This document shows, one piece after another, positions 12,962 through 24,960 of a stretch of DNA of 64,000 nt. Source of the stretch: Liriodendron chinense (Eukaryota; Streptophyta; Magnoliopsida; Magnoliales; Magnoliaceae); assembly GCA_003013855.2 (NCBI GenBank), contig ML058508.1:62001-126000 (forward strand), given 5' to 3'. The translations under genes were made by a program, and so were the position numbers. The notes beneath the pieces were generated by a model that worked only from the letters and a program-made list of their open reading frames with translations, made no database searches and had not been told where the DNA came from. The stretch's first letter is position 1. Each line of letters starts with the position of its first letter.

Positions 12962-13005
<44 letters not shown>
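12962..13005. repeat. (ATT)n microsatellite
   Basis: An uninterrupted ATT repeat of about 44 bp lies inside the module array. Open frames across it are low-complexity artefacts. Confidence 0.9.
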
Positions 13006-13007
<2 letters not shown>

Positions 13008-13415
13008 CCATCTGGTGGGGTCCATACATGGATGATCCAATCCATCCCTCTGGTTATCCATCACAAGGTGGGCCCAAATTTCTGGATCAAGCCAAACTTT
13101 ACATTTTTCCTTCATCCAGATCTTTGTGATCTAAAAAAATGGGGTAAAATAAAAAAATAAACATCATGGTGGGCCACACAGGGTGTCCGCGCTGTCTCAC
13201 AGCATGGTCCACTTGTGGGCCCAAAAAAAATGAAAGGCAAACAAGGAAAAGGGGAGTTTATATCCCCCCTTACACTCACATCAAAAGATGAACGGTTCGA
13301 TCGGGTCGGGTGGTTAATCGAACGGTTCGGATGATGGTTGGGGCCCTCCAAGCTTTGATCTCCACCTTCTTGTCCTAATCTCCTTCTTAATCTCCCTCTT
13401 TCTCTCTCTTCTTAA

Positions 13416-13417
<2 letters not shown>

Positions 13418-13463
<46 letters not shown>
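13418..13463. repeat. (CT)n microsatellite
   Basis: About 23 CT units are followed by a T-rich tract. The 160-residue minus-strand frame here encodes the microsatellite as RERERE and is not a gene. Confidence 0.9.
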
Positions 13464-13465
<2 letters not shown>

Positions 13466-13994
13466 CTTTTTTTTTTTTTTGCAATTTTGGAAATGAGAAG
13501 GCCCCCCCCTACGTAAGGTCTTGTATGGGTAGAAAGGAGGGGTCATGAGGTGATGATGGCTAACATGGGAGAGGGGGGGGGTGGGGGGTAGGATGGTATG
13601 GGAGGTATGGGCTTGTGTTGACTTTGTAGTGAGAGAGGGATGGGGTGGATATGGTGTGTGTAGACTAGGGTGATGAGAGGGGTATGGGTGAGGGTGAGGG
13701 TGATTGATTGATTGATTGATTTGATTTTTCTTGGGATTTGTGCAAGTGGGGCCCGTGTCACACGTACATTGCGTGGCCCACCTGGGATTGCGCAAATGAT
13801 CGCAACTTTCACACCGCGTATCGCAATGGGGCGTGCTGTACGGCTTTGGAATCGCAGTGCCTACGCAGTCGTTGGGGTATAGGTCTTGGGTCAATGCGGT
13901 ACTAAAATAGGGTCGTTAATCTGGTCCATCCGGGACGTACCGGTACCGGAAACTAAGCGTACAGAGGGCAATTCAGGGTACAGGTCTTACAGGA
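13464..13994. other. Unassigned G-rich stretch before element B
   Basis: It contains runs of G around 13570-13700 and a (GATT)n patch near 13700. No coding domain is seen. It ends where homology to Athila pol begins, so the junction to B at about 13995 is a truncation point. Confidence 0.4.
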
Positions 13995-13997
13995 AAT

Positions 13998-14827
13998 GAA
14001 CCTTAAACTGGTGTCATTTCATGGTGCAAAGAGGAATAGTCCTTGGACATATCATCTCGTCCAATGAAATAGAGGTAGACGGGGTCAAACTTGATATTAT
14101 TTCTAACCTACCACCACCCAAAAGCATATACGATGTGCGGTCCTTCCTTGGACATGCTGATTTTTATAGAAGGTTCATAAAGGATTTCAGCCATATCTCT
14201 AGGCCCTTATGTAACCTTCTCCAAAAGGAGAACCAATTTGAGTGGAGTGTAGAATGTCAATTAACTTTTTTAAAGCTAAAAGACATATTGACAACCGCTC
14301 CTATCATGCAACCACCGGATTGGTCCGTTCCTTTTGAATTGGTGTGCGATGCGAGCAATTATGCTATTGGGGCAGTGTTAGGCCAAAAGAAGGATAAGAA
14401 GCCCCACGTTATCTACTATGCAAGTAGGACCTTGAATTCCGTCCAAGTCAATTACTCGACTATGGAGAAGGAGCTCCTAACCATCATTTTTGCCTTGGAC
14501 AAATTCAAGTCTTACTTAATAGGATCCAAGGTCATTGTTTTCACGGATCATGCGACATTGAAACATCTTCTTTCTAAGAAGGATGCTGAACTCTGTTTGC
14601 TACGATGGATCCTAATCCTTCACGAATTCGACTTAGAAATTAAGGATAAGAAGGGAATAGAGAATGTGGTGGCAGATCATCTATACCACCCAGTTCTACC
14701 CAATTCCATTGATGATTCACCTATTGAGGACTCCTTCCCTGAGGAGAAACTCTTTGTTGTTGTGCATTTACTATGGTACGCTGACATAGCAAATTATTTT
14801 TCCACAGGTGCGATGTCGACTCATTAG
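13998..14827 (+). pseudogene. pol (RT-RH): Athila RT tail and RNase H of element B
   Basis: The 268-residue open frame 14021-14827 begins at the RT thumb (MVQRGIVLGHIISSNEIEVD), passes RSFLGHADFYRRFIKDF and continues through RNase H (VCDASNYAIGAVLGQ, MEKELLTIIFALDKF, DHATLKHLLSK). Upstream RT palm and catalytic loop are missing. RNase H would remove the RNA strand during cDNA synthesis. The left edge is a truncation next to unrelated sequence. Confidence 0.9.
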
Positions 14828-14860
14828 ACTGCATAGGATAAATGAAAATTTCTAAGGGAA

Positions 14861-16067
14861 ATGCGTAGGTTTTTCTGGGATGAATCATTACTTTTTAAAG
14901 ATTGCCCAGATCAAATAATTAGGAGATGTGTTCCTGATGATGAGCAAAATTTTATCATTTTCTTTTGTTATAATCAAGCATGTGGGGGTCACTTTTTCGC
15001 CAAGAAAACCACTGCAAAAATTCTACAGTGTAGTTTTTATTGGCCTACTTTATTTAGAGACACCCACAAATTTTGCAAAGCATGCGAGCTCTGTCAAAAT
15101 CTAGGAGGATTGTTCCGTCGGAATATGATGCCTCTCAACCCAATTCAACATCTCGAAGTCTTCGATTGTTGGGGCATCAATTTCATAGGACCATTCCCCT
15201 CATCTTTTGGACATGTCTACATATTGCTTGCCATAGACTATGTGTCCAAGTGGATAGAGGCCATTCCATGTAGAACTAATGATCATCGTACGGTTCTAAA
15301 GTTCCTCAAAGAAAATATACTTTCTAGATTTGGAACGCCTCGAGCATCATAAGTGATGGTGCTTCTCACTTTTGCAATAGGCCCTTTGAAGCCTTAATGA
15401 AGAAATATGGCATTAGATATAAAATGAGTACCCCATATCACCTACAGACAAGTGGGCGAGTCAAAATTTTCAATCGAAAAATCAAACGAATTTTGGAAAA
15501 GATAGTGAAACCGGATCATAAAGATTGGTCATTGAGATTAGTCGATGCTCTTTGGGCTCACCGTATCGCTTATAAGACCCCCATTGGAATGTTTCCCTAT
15601 AGATTTGTCTATGGGAAAGCTTGTCGCTTGCTTGTGGAACTTGAACACAAAGCCTATTGGGCGATTCGGGCATTGAACTTTGACATTGACAAGGCTAGCT
15701 CACTTCGTAAACTCCAATTGAATGAGCTTGATGAGATCCAGAACGATGCTTACGAGAACTCAAGGATTTACAAGAGTAGGATGAAAGCCTTTCATGACAA
15801 ACAGATTTTTAGAAAAAATTTCATGAAGGCCACAAAGTACTCTTGTATAATTTTCAACTTCATCTTTTTCCAGGAAAATTGAGATCTCGATGGACTGGCC
15901 CATATATTGTTAAAGAATTTTTTCCTAATGGGGTTGTCAAGATAGAAAATGCGGCGAATGGTAACTGTTTTAAAGTAAACAGACAACGCATTAAACTATT
16001 CGTTGAGAAATTTGATTTAGAGGACATGTCCATCACTCTGAACGATCCTGTGTATCAGGATCATTGA
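14861..16067 (+). pseudogene. pol (IN): Athila integrase of element B, broken
   Basis: Open pieces at 14861-15352, 15397-15882 and 15843-16067 cover the zinc domain (NQACGGHFFAKK ... CKACELC), the core and the C-terminal domain (FPGKLRSRWTGPYIV). The first catalytic Asp is Asn (WGINFIGPF). A one-base loss near 15348 breaks the frame just before the second Asp segment, and the Glu of the third motif is Lys (GRVKIFNRKIK). A further frameshift near 15850 precedes the C-terminal piece. The protein is dead in this copy. Compared with A, different catalytic residues were lost, so the two decayed independently. Confidence 0.9.
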
Positions 16068-17188
16068 TCTCCTAATCTGACGGAGGTATAGAGTAGACTA
16101 TGTTTAGTTTATTTTTTATTTATTGCTTTAGTAGATTTAGATGCCGGTGGTAGACTTCCATGATCGACTCTCGTTCTCACTCTCTTTTATTTTATCATTG
16201 CTCTCATGATTCATGCTCATTGCATATCTTTTTACATTAAGGACAATGTAAGATTTGGTTGCGGTGCGATTCCTAGAATCTAGCAATTTGTGACATTTTG
16301 AGCAATGTTTGTAGAAAATTTTCAATTTGTTTTGAAACATGAAAACTCTTTTGGAAAACTTTGTTTCTATACACTTTAGATATCATAATTATGAAAGGTT
16401 GAGAGATTAATTGATATGATTTTGAGATCTCTAAATTAACTTGAATACAATAGTTTTTATGTGAATTCCCCTATTTATGTGATCGATAAAACATTTGAAC
16501 ACTTTTGAGTCTAGTTCACATTACACGATTCTCGTGGTTTAAAAGGATTATATAGATTTGTAAGTTGGCTTAACTGAGATTTGAAGGGTTTAGGAACCAA
16601 GCTGGGGAACTTTGTCCATCCTTGTTCATGTGTAATAAGAGAAAAGAATGAAAGATATGGATTTCTAAAAATCCTATCTAATGTTGATGAAAAAGAGAAT
16701 GAGGATATGGTATTCATTAAATATTTGTGAAAAATTCTGAAAAGAGCTACCTATTACCAACCAGGGGATGGTCTACCCGTAACCAAAACTGAAAATGTGA
16801 AGTAGTGTAAAAGTCGTCGAAAGAACAGTAAGGAAAATTCTTGTCATAGGCATTTGGTTGATTCTGTATACTTTTAGATATTTTTTTAGCTGATTTATGA
16901 AGAAGGTAATCCTGGAAACTCATGAGATGAACATGCACAATGCACATTAGACCATACATGTTCGGATTCGTCTATTTGTCAATAAATCAGTGGGGATTAT
17001 ATGTGAAGACTTATTTTGTTTGGAAAGCTTAGGACTTCAATTTCTTATCACTTAGTTTTTCTGAATTTTGCACTTATAAGTCTTAAAGTCTATGGAAGCA
17101 TAGTTTCCAAGAGAGAGTTGAGTTTTCAGAGAAGTGATTGTTTCACGCATGTTTTGCTCGGGACTAGCAAAATGCTGGTTGGGGAGTG
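16068..17188 (+). other. Noncoding 3' region and polypurine tract of element B
   Basis: No gene is seen. It aligns by eye with the 3' region of A, including the GGACAATGTAAGATTTGGTT block near 16240. A purine-rich tract, GGTTGGGGAGTG, ends at 17188 just before the LTR. Confidence 0.7.
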
Positions 17189-17607
17189 TGTTGAGCTCCT
17201 AATTTATACATATTACATCGTAACTTATGCATGTTTTGCATGTTTAAAAGTTCTATCTAATACATGTTTTGTGGTTGTAGAAATGAGAGGAGGACTTCAC
17301 CTAATTAATGCTTAAAAGAACATACTTAGAAACTCCTTGATGATGACCCAAGGTGGGCTAAAGAAGGAAGAAGAAAGAAGGACATAAGGGAGAAAAAGAA
17401 AGGAAAGAAAGAAGGCCAGACCGGTCAAGACCGGTCGGCCACCTCGCTGCCCCCCTGTGTAGCCAGGTGGAACTAGGGCCATATTGGTCAGACCGGTCAA
17501 GACCGATCGGCCATAGGGCCCCCCCTCCTCTTGCACTCTCTGGATGTAAGACCAGATAGTCTGACCAATCGACCAATGTAATTTCAGCAGGATTCCAGCA
17601 AGCTTGT
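17189..17607 (+). repeat. 3' LTR of element B, left part
   Basis: It starts TGTTGAGCTCCTAATTTATA and runs to the CTTGT target site of element C. Three ACCGGT words lie at 17418-17438 and 17490-17508. The sequence resumes at 26739. The unnested LTR would be about 1308 bp, near the 1381 bp of the related solo LTR. Confidence 0.85.
17418..17508. promoter_or_regulatory. ACCGGT palindrome cluster in the U3 of B
   Basis: Two GACCGGTC words in tandem near 17419 and a third near 17490 are followed by a decayed GACCGATC. They sit upstream of the TATA box of this LTR, which is now at 26818 beyond the nested element. Confidence 0.45.
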
Positions 17608-19185
17608 TGTTGAGCTCTTAATTGTGCATATTCTAACCCCAATTCATCACTCATTATGCAAGGTTTTCATGATTTATAGACTAATCTAATGCATAGATTC
17701 GTGATCGCAGGGACAAGAGAGAGGATTCATCAATTGGAGACTTAAAGAAGCCATTTACAAGCATAGAAGATCAAAGGGGCTAAGCGTCAAAGGATGAAAG
17801 AAAGAAGTCAGAGAAAAGAAGAAAGAAAACAGAAGAAGAGGCCCACGACCGGTAGTCCGACTGGTCGTTCATAGCTCAAGAACGGTCGCACGACCGGTCC
17901 GATCACTTAACAGGAAGGGCCACAGGGCCACAATTCACTGGACTGTCCACGACCGGTCGTGCGACCGGTCATCCACTGCTCAGACCAGTCGTGCGACCAG
18001 TCCTTGAATTAAATATCTGAGGCTGAATTTTCCAGAAACTCTCTAAATGTTTTTTACACTTTTGCGACCGGTCGCCCAGGAGCTCAGACCGGTAGTGCGA
18101 CCGGTCATCTGCGTAATGATGCGTGTTCTACAAGCCCCGACGTTCTCTGCGCACTGCGTACTCTTATGCAAATTCGAGAAGATTCTCATGCCGCGGAGCC
18201 TCCCTACTATAAAAGGACACCTAGGGATCGTTCCTAGGGTATCTCAGAAGGGTTTGCATAAGGGGGGAGGCGGCGGTAAGTGGTTTTCGGAGTTCCACAA
18301 CTCCTCCTAGTTTGTTTGTTATTTTCATGTTTTTTTAGTTGTTTCATGTTTCCCTGGATCATGAACGGCTAAACCTCTTAGCTAAGGCTAAGAGGTGAAG
18401 CTTGTAGTGAATCTAAGATGTTTCAATTCGTTTAAAGATGGTTTTAAGATTGGATTTCATGTTTATGAACAATGGTTTGAAGTTTAATTCAACTACTAAA
18501 GTAGTTTTTCTTAGTCTTATGATGACTCATGGATGTTTGAAAGAATTACTTAAGTTCTTAATTGTTGTGTGTTAGTCTAGACTTGTATAATCCGAGGAAT
18601 TGGAGTACGCTCTAGTACTATGATCTTCATGTGGGAACTTCCTACCAAAGTTCTACTTTTACGGATTTCTGAAGTATCTTTGAGACTGTGTATGTGATTT
18701 GAATCAAGTTCAAATCATGATCTAGCTTTGCCTTGTGACAAGACTTAATGATGGTCATGATTGTGAACTTAGTCTATTGGAATTGGGACTAATCTATGCA
18801 ATTGAGTATGCTCGTCCTAGGTTGCATTGAGTGAATCATGTACATTGATCTTATATATGGCAGATTGTTGGTTTAACTGCTCTATCATCCAACTAGATAG
18901 ATCTTAATTTCGATTCTAGTTGAGAAAGTAAGAAACCACAACGAATTGAGCATTAAGGATTGCTACAAGTGTATCCTTGAACCGCTAGTGCTTTTTATTA
19001 ATTGATTACTTCAGTTTAAGTTCAAAATTGCTATTCACATCATTCTCCTTGAAAACTTGATTGTTAGCTTCTCAGTCGAAACTATTGAAAGTGTTTTGTG
19101 AATTCCTACATAAGTCCCTGTGGATCGACCTCGGTCTTACCAAGATTATTACTACATCACAACCCTACACTTGGGGAAGCGAACA
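17608..19185 (+). repeat. 5' LTR of element C (1578 bp)
   Basis: It starts TGTTGAGCTC, ends GAAGCGAACA and is followed after six bases by the primer site. The TATA box is at 18208-18214. It carries about seven ACCGGT words against about four in the 3' LTR of the same element. One unit near 18062-18085 is absent from the 3' copy. Confidence 0.92.
17846..18106. promoter_or_regulatory. ACCGGT palindrome cluster in the C 5' LTR
   Basis: Seven perfect ACCGGT words occur, several as GACCGGTCGTGCGACCGGTC pairs with 15-bp centre spacing, all within 360 bp upstream of the TATA box. Confidence 0.55.
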
Positions 19186-19191
19186 AGTTTT

Positions 19192-19209
19192 TGGCGCCGT
19201 TGCCGGGGA
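19192..19209 (+). other. Primer binding site of element C (tRNA-Asp-like)
   Basis: TGGCGCCGTTGCCGGGGA, complementary to the 3' end of plant tRNA-Asp. It is unmutated compared with element D. Confidence 0.9.
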
Positions 19210-19761
19210 CTTTGACGGGTTTTCACAAAAAAATTCTGAAAATAGTATCTATTTAGGATTTTTAGGATTCTAGTACTAACTTAGTTTGTTTTGTTTGATT
19301 TTTCTTTTGCAGGGAGTTTCTAGGAAGCTGAAGAAGACATAAGGATCTCAAGTGCCCTAAATCAGGTTCTATCTTTCTAACTTTACTCTTCTTCTTCTCT
19401 TATTCATTCCTATCATATTCATCTCTTGTAGAGTGGGTCGAGACTCCTTTTTGGATCTCTGATAGGTAGGCCTTATGCCACCTACATTTCTATTGATCGG
19501 CTCTGCCGTCTTGGATCACCTTGTGCTCAGAGAGTTCTCTTCTCACCTCTACTCCTCTTTCTTCTTTTTCTGCACTTTTCTCAAAAGATTCAAAGAGTGA
19601 GTGGGGAGTTCTCTGAACCCCTATTGACCAGGAGAAATCGGTCTCTATCCTTGTTTCTGGCCTAGCCATTGCAAGACACCTTGTGCTTCGATCTTAGAGA
19701 AGAGTAAAGAAATGAAGGAAGAATTCTTCTTTCTTTTTGTTTCATTCTTTTAGGATTTTGC
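19210..19761 (+). other. Leader of element C
   Basis: Noncoding leader between primer site and gag. It is conserved by eye with the leaders of F (2288-2839) and D (41629-42354), including the CTCTGCCGTCTTGGATCACC-like block near 19500. Confidence 0.6.
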
Positions 19762-21629
19762 ATGCCACATTGGGCTCGGGATTTCAATAACCGACTCTTT
19801 AGTAAAGGGGGAATAGTTGAATGAATTGACAGAGAACCACATGCTAGGCGACATCTAAATTCTCCAATTTTGTCTGAAAATATGGCTGTAAATCAAACCC
19901 AATCCGATGGCCAATCCAAATCTGGGCCAAAACCAAACCGAAACGGGAGAGAATGTGGTTGAGAATGTTCCCCGACCTAGAACATTACGTGATTACTTGT
20001 AACCAGCAAGAGTGAGCACTCCCTCATGCATAGTTTTTCCACAAAATGTAGGGAATGTAGATTTGAAACCGGGAGTGGTCCAACTCCCAGAGATTTCATG
20101 GATTAGACGGTGAAAGTTCCTATCAACACCTTAAGGAATTTGATGAGGTAATAACCACCATGCACTTTGCGAATGTTACTGATGATGTGGTAAGGCTTAA
20201 ATTATTTCCTTTTACTCTTAAAGATAAAGCTAAAGGTTAGCTCCATGCATTAAGGCTAAGATCAATTGGTGCATGGACTGATATGCATAGAGAATTCATT
20301 AAAAAATTCTCCCCTACTCGTAAAATGAACATGTTGAGGCGCTTTATCATGAACTTTTCCCAAAAGGAAGATGAGACCTTCTTCCAATGTTGGGAGAGGT
20401 TCAAGGACTTCTTAAATGCATGCCCACATCATGGCTATGAAATTTGGCTGGTTATAAGCTTTTTCTATGAAGGATTAACTTCACCCACGCGCCAATTCGT
20501 AGAGATGATGTATAACGTGGAGTTCATGAATAAGGAAGCCAATGAAGCATGGGACTATTTGGAGGAATTGGCTGAGAATGCACAGTCTTGGGATACATCT
20601 AACTAACCAACAAATTCCAAGACTAGCCAACAAAAGGAAAAATGAGGAATTTATGTCCTATCAGAAGAGGATAGCTTAAGTGCACGTGTGGCTAGCCTCA
20701 CAAGAAAAGTCGAGGCCATGGAATTAAGGAAAGGAGAGACGATCAACTCTAAGGACGTTGAAACTGTTTGTGGAATTTGTGCTGGAAATCAACATGCAAC
20801 ACAAGATTGTCCCACAATTTCAGCAGTTTAAAACATCTTACAAGAACAATCAAATGCCATAAATAGTTATCAACAACAATTTGGTGCTCCAAACTCAAAC
20901 ACATTTAATTCTAGTTGGAAGAACCATCCCAACTTCAATTGGAGGAATGGACCCACTGCGAATGCAAACAATACCCCTCAAGCTCAACCTTTACTAGGTC
21001 CATTCCTAGTAATTACACCAAAAGTTACGCTAGAGGAGATGTTGGGTGTATTTGTATCGGTTCAAGATAAGTATAACAAGACTAATTCTCTAAAAATAGA
21101 TGGGTTCATGCAAGAGCAATTGAAATTTAATCAAAATACAACTCAAGCCATCAACGACTTGAAAACCTCAATGGCTAGGGTTGAATCTCACCTCAGTGTT
21201 AGGGAGAAAGGCACACTTCCTGCCCAACCTCTCCCTAACCCAAGGACCCAATTTAAAATACACGATGCAAGCTCATCCTCCCAACATATGGAGCATGTTC
21301 AAGCTATCACCACTTTACGAAGTGGTAAAATAATAGATAAATCTAATCTGGTGAAGGCCCCAAAGCCTAATGATCCAGAAATTTCCAAAGAGGATGATAG
21401 CCCGAACAACACTCCACAAGAGAAAGAACCAGAAAGGCAATACAAGTCGGTTGCCCCGTTTCCCCAAAGGTTGATTTCAGCCAAACCTTTAGACAAAAAC
21501 CTGAAAATTTTAGAAGTTTTCAAGCAGGTGAAGATCAACATCTCATTGTTGGATGCCATTAAACAAACACCGTCATATACTAAGTTTTTGAAGAATCTTT
21601 GTGCGATAAAAAGAAAAATACAAGTGTAA
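19762..21629 (+). pseudogene. gag: Athila gag of element C, broken
   Basis: Gag starts at the Met of MPHWA (19762) or of MAVNQ (19882). Stops and frameshifts interrupt it near 19820, 19910-20000 and 20650. The core is open at 20283-20606, with the conserved MNMLRRFIMNFSQKEDETFF. A zinc knuckle follows near 20770, with Cys-Cys-His-Cys spacing C-x2-C-x4-H-x4-C (CGICAGNQHATQDC). The downstream part, 21039-21629, is an open frame with a predicted helical stretch (SLKIDGFMQEQLKFNQN), then RVESHLSVREKGTLP, and ends in LLDAIKQTPSYTKFLKNLC. Gag would build the particle and bind RNA. In a pol-less element this would be its main contribution. Confidence 0.88.
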
Positions 21630-22396
21630 AAGAAGGCATTTTTGACAGAAAATGTAAGCGCCATTATGAATTATGGGATGCCCAAGAAATACAAAGACCC
21701 TGGTAGTCTGACAATATCATGCGTAATTGGAGACTACCGGGTGAAACATGCTTTACTTGATCTAGGAGCAAGTGTGAACTTAATACCCTTTTTGGTCTAT
21801 GAATAATTGGGTTTAGGTGAATTAAAACCCACCAAAACCACATTACAATTCGCTGACCGATCGATTCATATTCCGAGAGGGGTGATTGAGGACGTTCTTG
21901 TCCAAGTTGACAAGGTCTATTACCCGGTGGACTTTATTGTCTTGGACACACAACCCATGGTTAATATTGGCCCTCAAATTCCTGTCATACTTGGCCTCCC
22001 ATTCCTAGCTACATCAAATGCTATCATCAATTGTAGGAGTGCGGTCATACAAATGTCCTTTGGTAATATGACGATTGAGTTAAATGCTTTCAATGTTGAC
22101 AACCAACAAGAGGATGAAGATAAAGAGGTCCACAAAATAAACATGATAAATTCTATTGTGGAAGATGTGTCCCCCTCAACTCTTTACTCTAATCACTTAG
22201 AAGAAGATGTGGCTTATTCTCTGGATAAGAATGTTGATGTGATAGGAGATATAGTCGCACCTTTCGAGTCGGTATCGGCATATAACGTTAGCCAAGAGAA
22301 GGATGTGGAAACAACACTTTATGGTACTGAGAAATCAATTCATATTTCCTACACCTCTATGGATCATGAATATCGACCTCTACCAACCCTGGGATG
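21630..22396 (+). pseudogene. pro: Athila aspartic protease of element C
   Basis: The active-site segment LLDLGASVNLIP lies near 21755-21790, followed by a TAA in YE-stop-LGLG at about 21802. The open frame 21807-22397 then gives the remainder: IPRGVIEDVLVQVDKVYYPV, DFIVLDTQP and VILGLPFLATSNAI. The Athila-type DLGA replaces the usual DSGA. The open frame runs past the protease fold into an acidic tail (QQEDEDKEVHKINMINSIVEDV) of about 100 residues that normally leads to RT in complete elements. Here no RT follows. Confidence 0.85.
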
Positions 22397-23795
22397 ATCC
22401 ATACTTGCAAAATCAATGCCCAGGAAAATATGAATGGAGACATATTTTTTCTGACAAATATGTGATGCTGTCTCCTTTTTATACGTGTGGTGAAAACATT
22501 AAGGAACCCGTTGAAATTCTTTTTTGGAATTTTCAGTGGCTTATCTGGATCACTCACACACATGTATATTGTAACACAGGATATTAGATGAAGTTATTGC
22601 AAAACCTTTTGATCCATCTAATGATTCTGCTTGACCTTATGCTTTTGGACGAGTTGTCGGAATTGATCTCCTAGTCTGATGGAGGTATAGAGTAGTTAGG
22701 ATTAGGATTTTGTTGCTTTTGTTTCCTTTTTCATAGGTTTGTTAGAAGGAGAAGAATTCCACTTTTCCCTCTCTCAGGTACTATCATTCCTCACTTCCTT
22801 TTATTTTCAAATTGTTCTCATGTTTTGCTCATTGCACATCTTTTACATTGAGGACAATGCAAGATTTGGTTGGGGGGTGTAGGATCACTTGGATGAATCC
22901 AGCGTTTTGTAACATTTCGAACACTTATGTAGAAATTTTTCGATTTTTCTAAAATTCAAAACTCTTTTGGAAAACTTTGTTTCTATGCATTTAAGATGAT
23001 ATGAGCATAAAAGGAGGAGATATGAAGTGTATGAGGTTGTAGGTCTTGAACTTCTCATAGCATAATGGTTTTATAAGTGAATTCCCATAGTTATGTGATT
23101 GATAGAAAATTTGAACACTTTTACACGTAGTTCACATTACATGATTTTCATGAGCTGAAGGGATTATGTGATTTGTGGATTAGCTAGATTTCAATTTAAG
23201 TTGTTGAGAAACCAAGCCGGGGTACTTTGTCCATCCTTGTCCATGGGAAAATAACTAAAGATATGGATTTTTAAAAATCCTATATAAATTAAAAGAAAAA
23301 GGAAAAGGAAGGATGAAATTGGGAATGATTAAAAAATGGTGGAAAATTCTGATTAGGGCTACCTATTACCAACCGGGGGATGGTCTACCTGTAACCAAAG
23401 CCGGAAATGGGACGTAGTGTGAAAGCCGTCGGAAGGACAGTAAGGCAAATTCCTGTCATTGGCTTGTTGTTGCTCTTTATAACTTGAGATTTATAGTCTA
23501 GTTGATCTATGAAGAAAATAATCCTAGAAACTCATAAGATGAATTGTCACTATGCACACTAGGTTGAATTTGTTTAATTTCTTCTATTTATCAACCAATC
23601 AGCGGGAATTTCATATGGACACTTATTATGTTTTGAGAGTTTACGGTTTCAACCTCTACCACCTAATTTTTCTGAATCTTACACTTGTGTTTCTTGGAAT
23701 GTATAGAAGTTTCTGAAGGAGAGTTGGGTTTTGAAGAATAGAATTGGTTTCACACATGTTTTGCTCGGGACTAGCAAAATGCTAGTTGGGGGGTG
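22397..23795 (+). other. Pol-less junction and 3' noncoding region of element C
   Basis: A stretch to about 22660 encodes short broken frames and then joins directly to sequence homologous to the post-integrase region of A (TTGATCTCCTAGTCTGATGG at 22663 versus 7282). RT, RNase H and integrase are absent. The minus-strand element D has the matching junction near 38900. The GAGGACAATG block and the polypurine tract GTTGGGGGGTG (23785-23795) are intact, so the ends needed in cis are kept. Confidence 0.8.
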
Positions 23796-24960
23796 TGTTG
23801 AGCTCTTAATTGTGCATGTTCTAACCCCAATTCATCACTTATTACGCAAGGTTTTCATGATTTATAGACTAATCTAATGCATAGATTCGTGATTGTAGGG
23901 ACGAGAGAGAAGATTCATCAATTGGAGACTTAAAGAAGCCATTTACAAGCATAGAAGATCAAAGGGGCTAAGCGTAAAAGGATGAAAGAAAGAAGTCAGA
24001 GAAAAAGAAGAAAGAAAGCAGAAGAAGAGGCCCACGACCATTCGTCCGACCAGTCGTCCATAGCTCAGGACCAGGTCGCACGATCTGTCCGATCACTCAA
24101 CAGGAGGGGCCACAGGGCCACAATTCATTGGACTGTCCACAACCGGTCGTGCGACCGGTCGTCCACTGCTCAGACCGGTCGTGCGACCGGTCCTTAAATT
24201 AAATATCTGAGGTTGAATTTTTCAGAAACTCTCTGGACGTTTTTTACACTTTTGCAACAGGTCGTGCGACCGATCGTCTGCGTAATGATGCGTGTTCTAC
24301 AAGCCCCGAAGTTCTCTGCACATTGTGTACTTTTACGCAAATTCGAGAAGATTCTGATGCCGTAGAGCCTCCCTACTATAAAAGGACACCTAAGGATCGT
24401 TCCTAGGGTATCTTAGAAGGGTTTGAGTAAGGGGGGAGGCGGCGGAAGTGGATTTCGGAGTTCCACAACTCCTCCTAGTTTGTTTGTTATTTTCATGTTT
24501 TTTTAGTTGTTTCATGTTTCCTTGGATCATGAACGGCTAAACCTCTTAGCTAGGGCTAAGAGGTGAAGCTCGTAGTGAATCTAAGATGTTTCAATTCGTT
24601 TAAAGTTGGTTTTAAGATTGGATTTCATGTTTATGAACAATGGTTTGAAGTTTAATTCAAGTACTAAAGTAGTTTTTCTTAGTCTTATGATGACTCATGG
24701 ATGTTTGGAAGAATTACTTGAGTTCTTAATTGTTGTGTGTTAGTCTAGACCTGTATGATTCGAGGAATTGGAGTACGCTCTAGTACTATGATCTTCATGT
24801 GGGATCGTCCTACCAAAGTTCTACTTCTACGGATTTCTGAAGTATCTTTGAGACTGTGTATGTGATTTGAATCAAGTTCAAATCATGATCTAGCTTTGTC
24901 TTGTGACAGGACTTAATGATGGTCATGATTGTGAACTTAGTCTATTGGAATTGGGACTGA
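23796..24960 (+). repeat. 3' LTR of element C, left part
   Basis: It starts TGTTGAGCTC and is interrupted after ACTGA (24956-24960) by the solo LTR. The TATA box is at 24377-24383. It continues at 26347 and ends at 26733 with GAAGCGAACA; total without the insert is about 1552 bp. Confidence 0.92.
24141..24192. promoter_or_regulatory. ACCGGT palindrome cluster in the C 3' LTR
   Basis: Four ACCGGT words occur in two GACCGGTCGTGCGACCGGTC-like pairs. Positions that hold ACCGGT in the 5' LTR read ACCATT, ACCAGT or ACCGAT here, consistent with CpG decay and loss of a unit. Confidence 0.5.

Larger units (their letters stand above)
11181..13400. repeat. Degenerate module array rich in GTGGGCCC words
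   Basis: The same sentence-like order recurs about every 390-420 bp: a GTGGGTCCCATGAGTGG-type word, a block with CAGCGTC inverted repeats (near 12133, 12496 and 12895), a T-rich tract, TCAAGTGGGGCCC, then a segment containing CCCTATATTGGG, AAGGTGGGCC and TTGGATCTGTTTCA. At least three modules are recognisable between about 11750 and 13130. No protein-coding frame is convincing. It is an unclassified repeat, possibly a tandemly grown nonautonomous element. Confidence 0.5.

Noticed and set aside
13412..13894. 160-residue minus-strand open frame
   Set aside because: Its C-terminal end is the CT microsatellite read as RERERE and the rest is Pro/His-rich translation of G-rich noncoding DNA. No domain.
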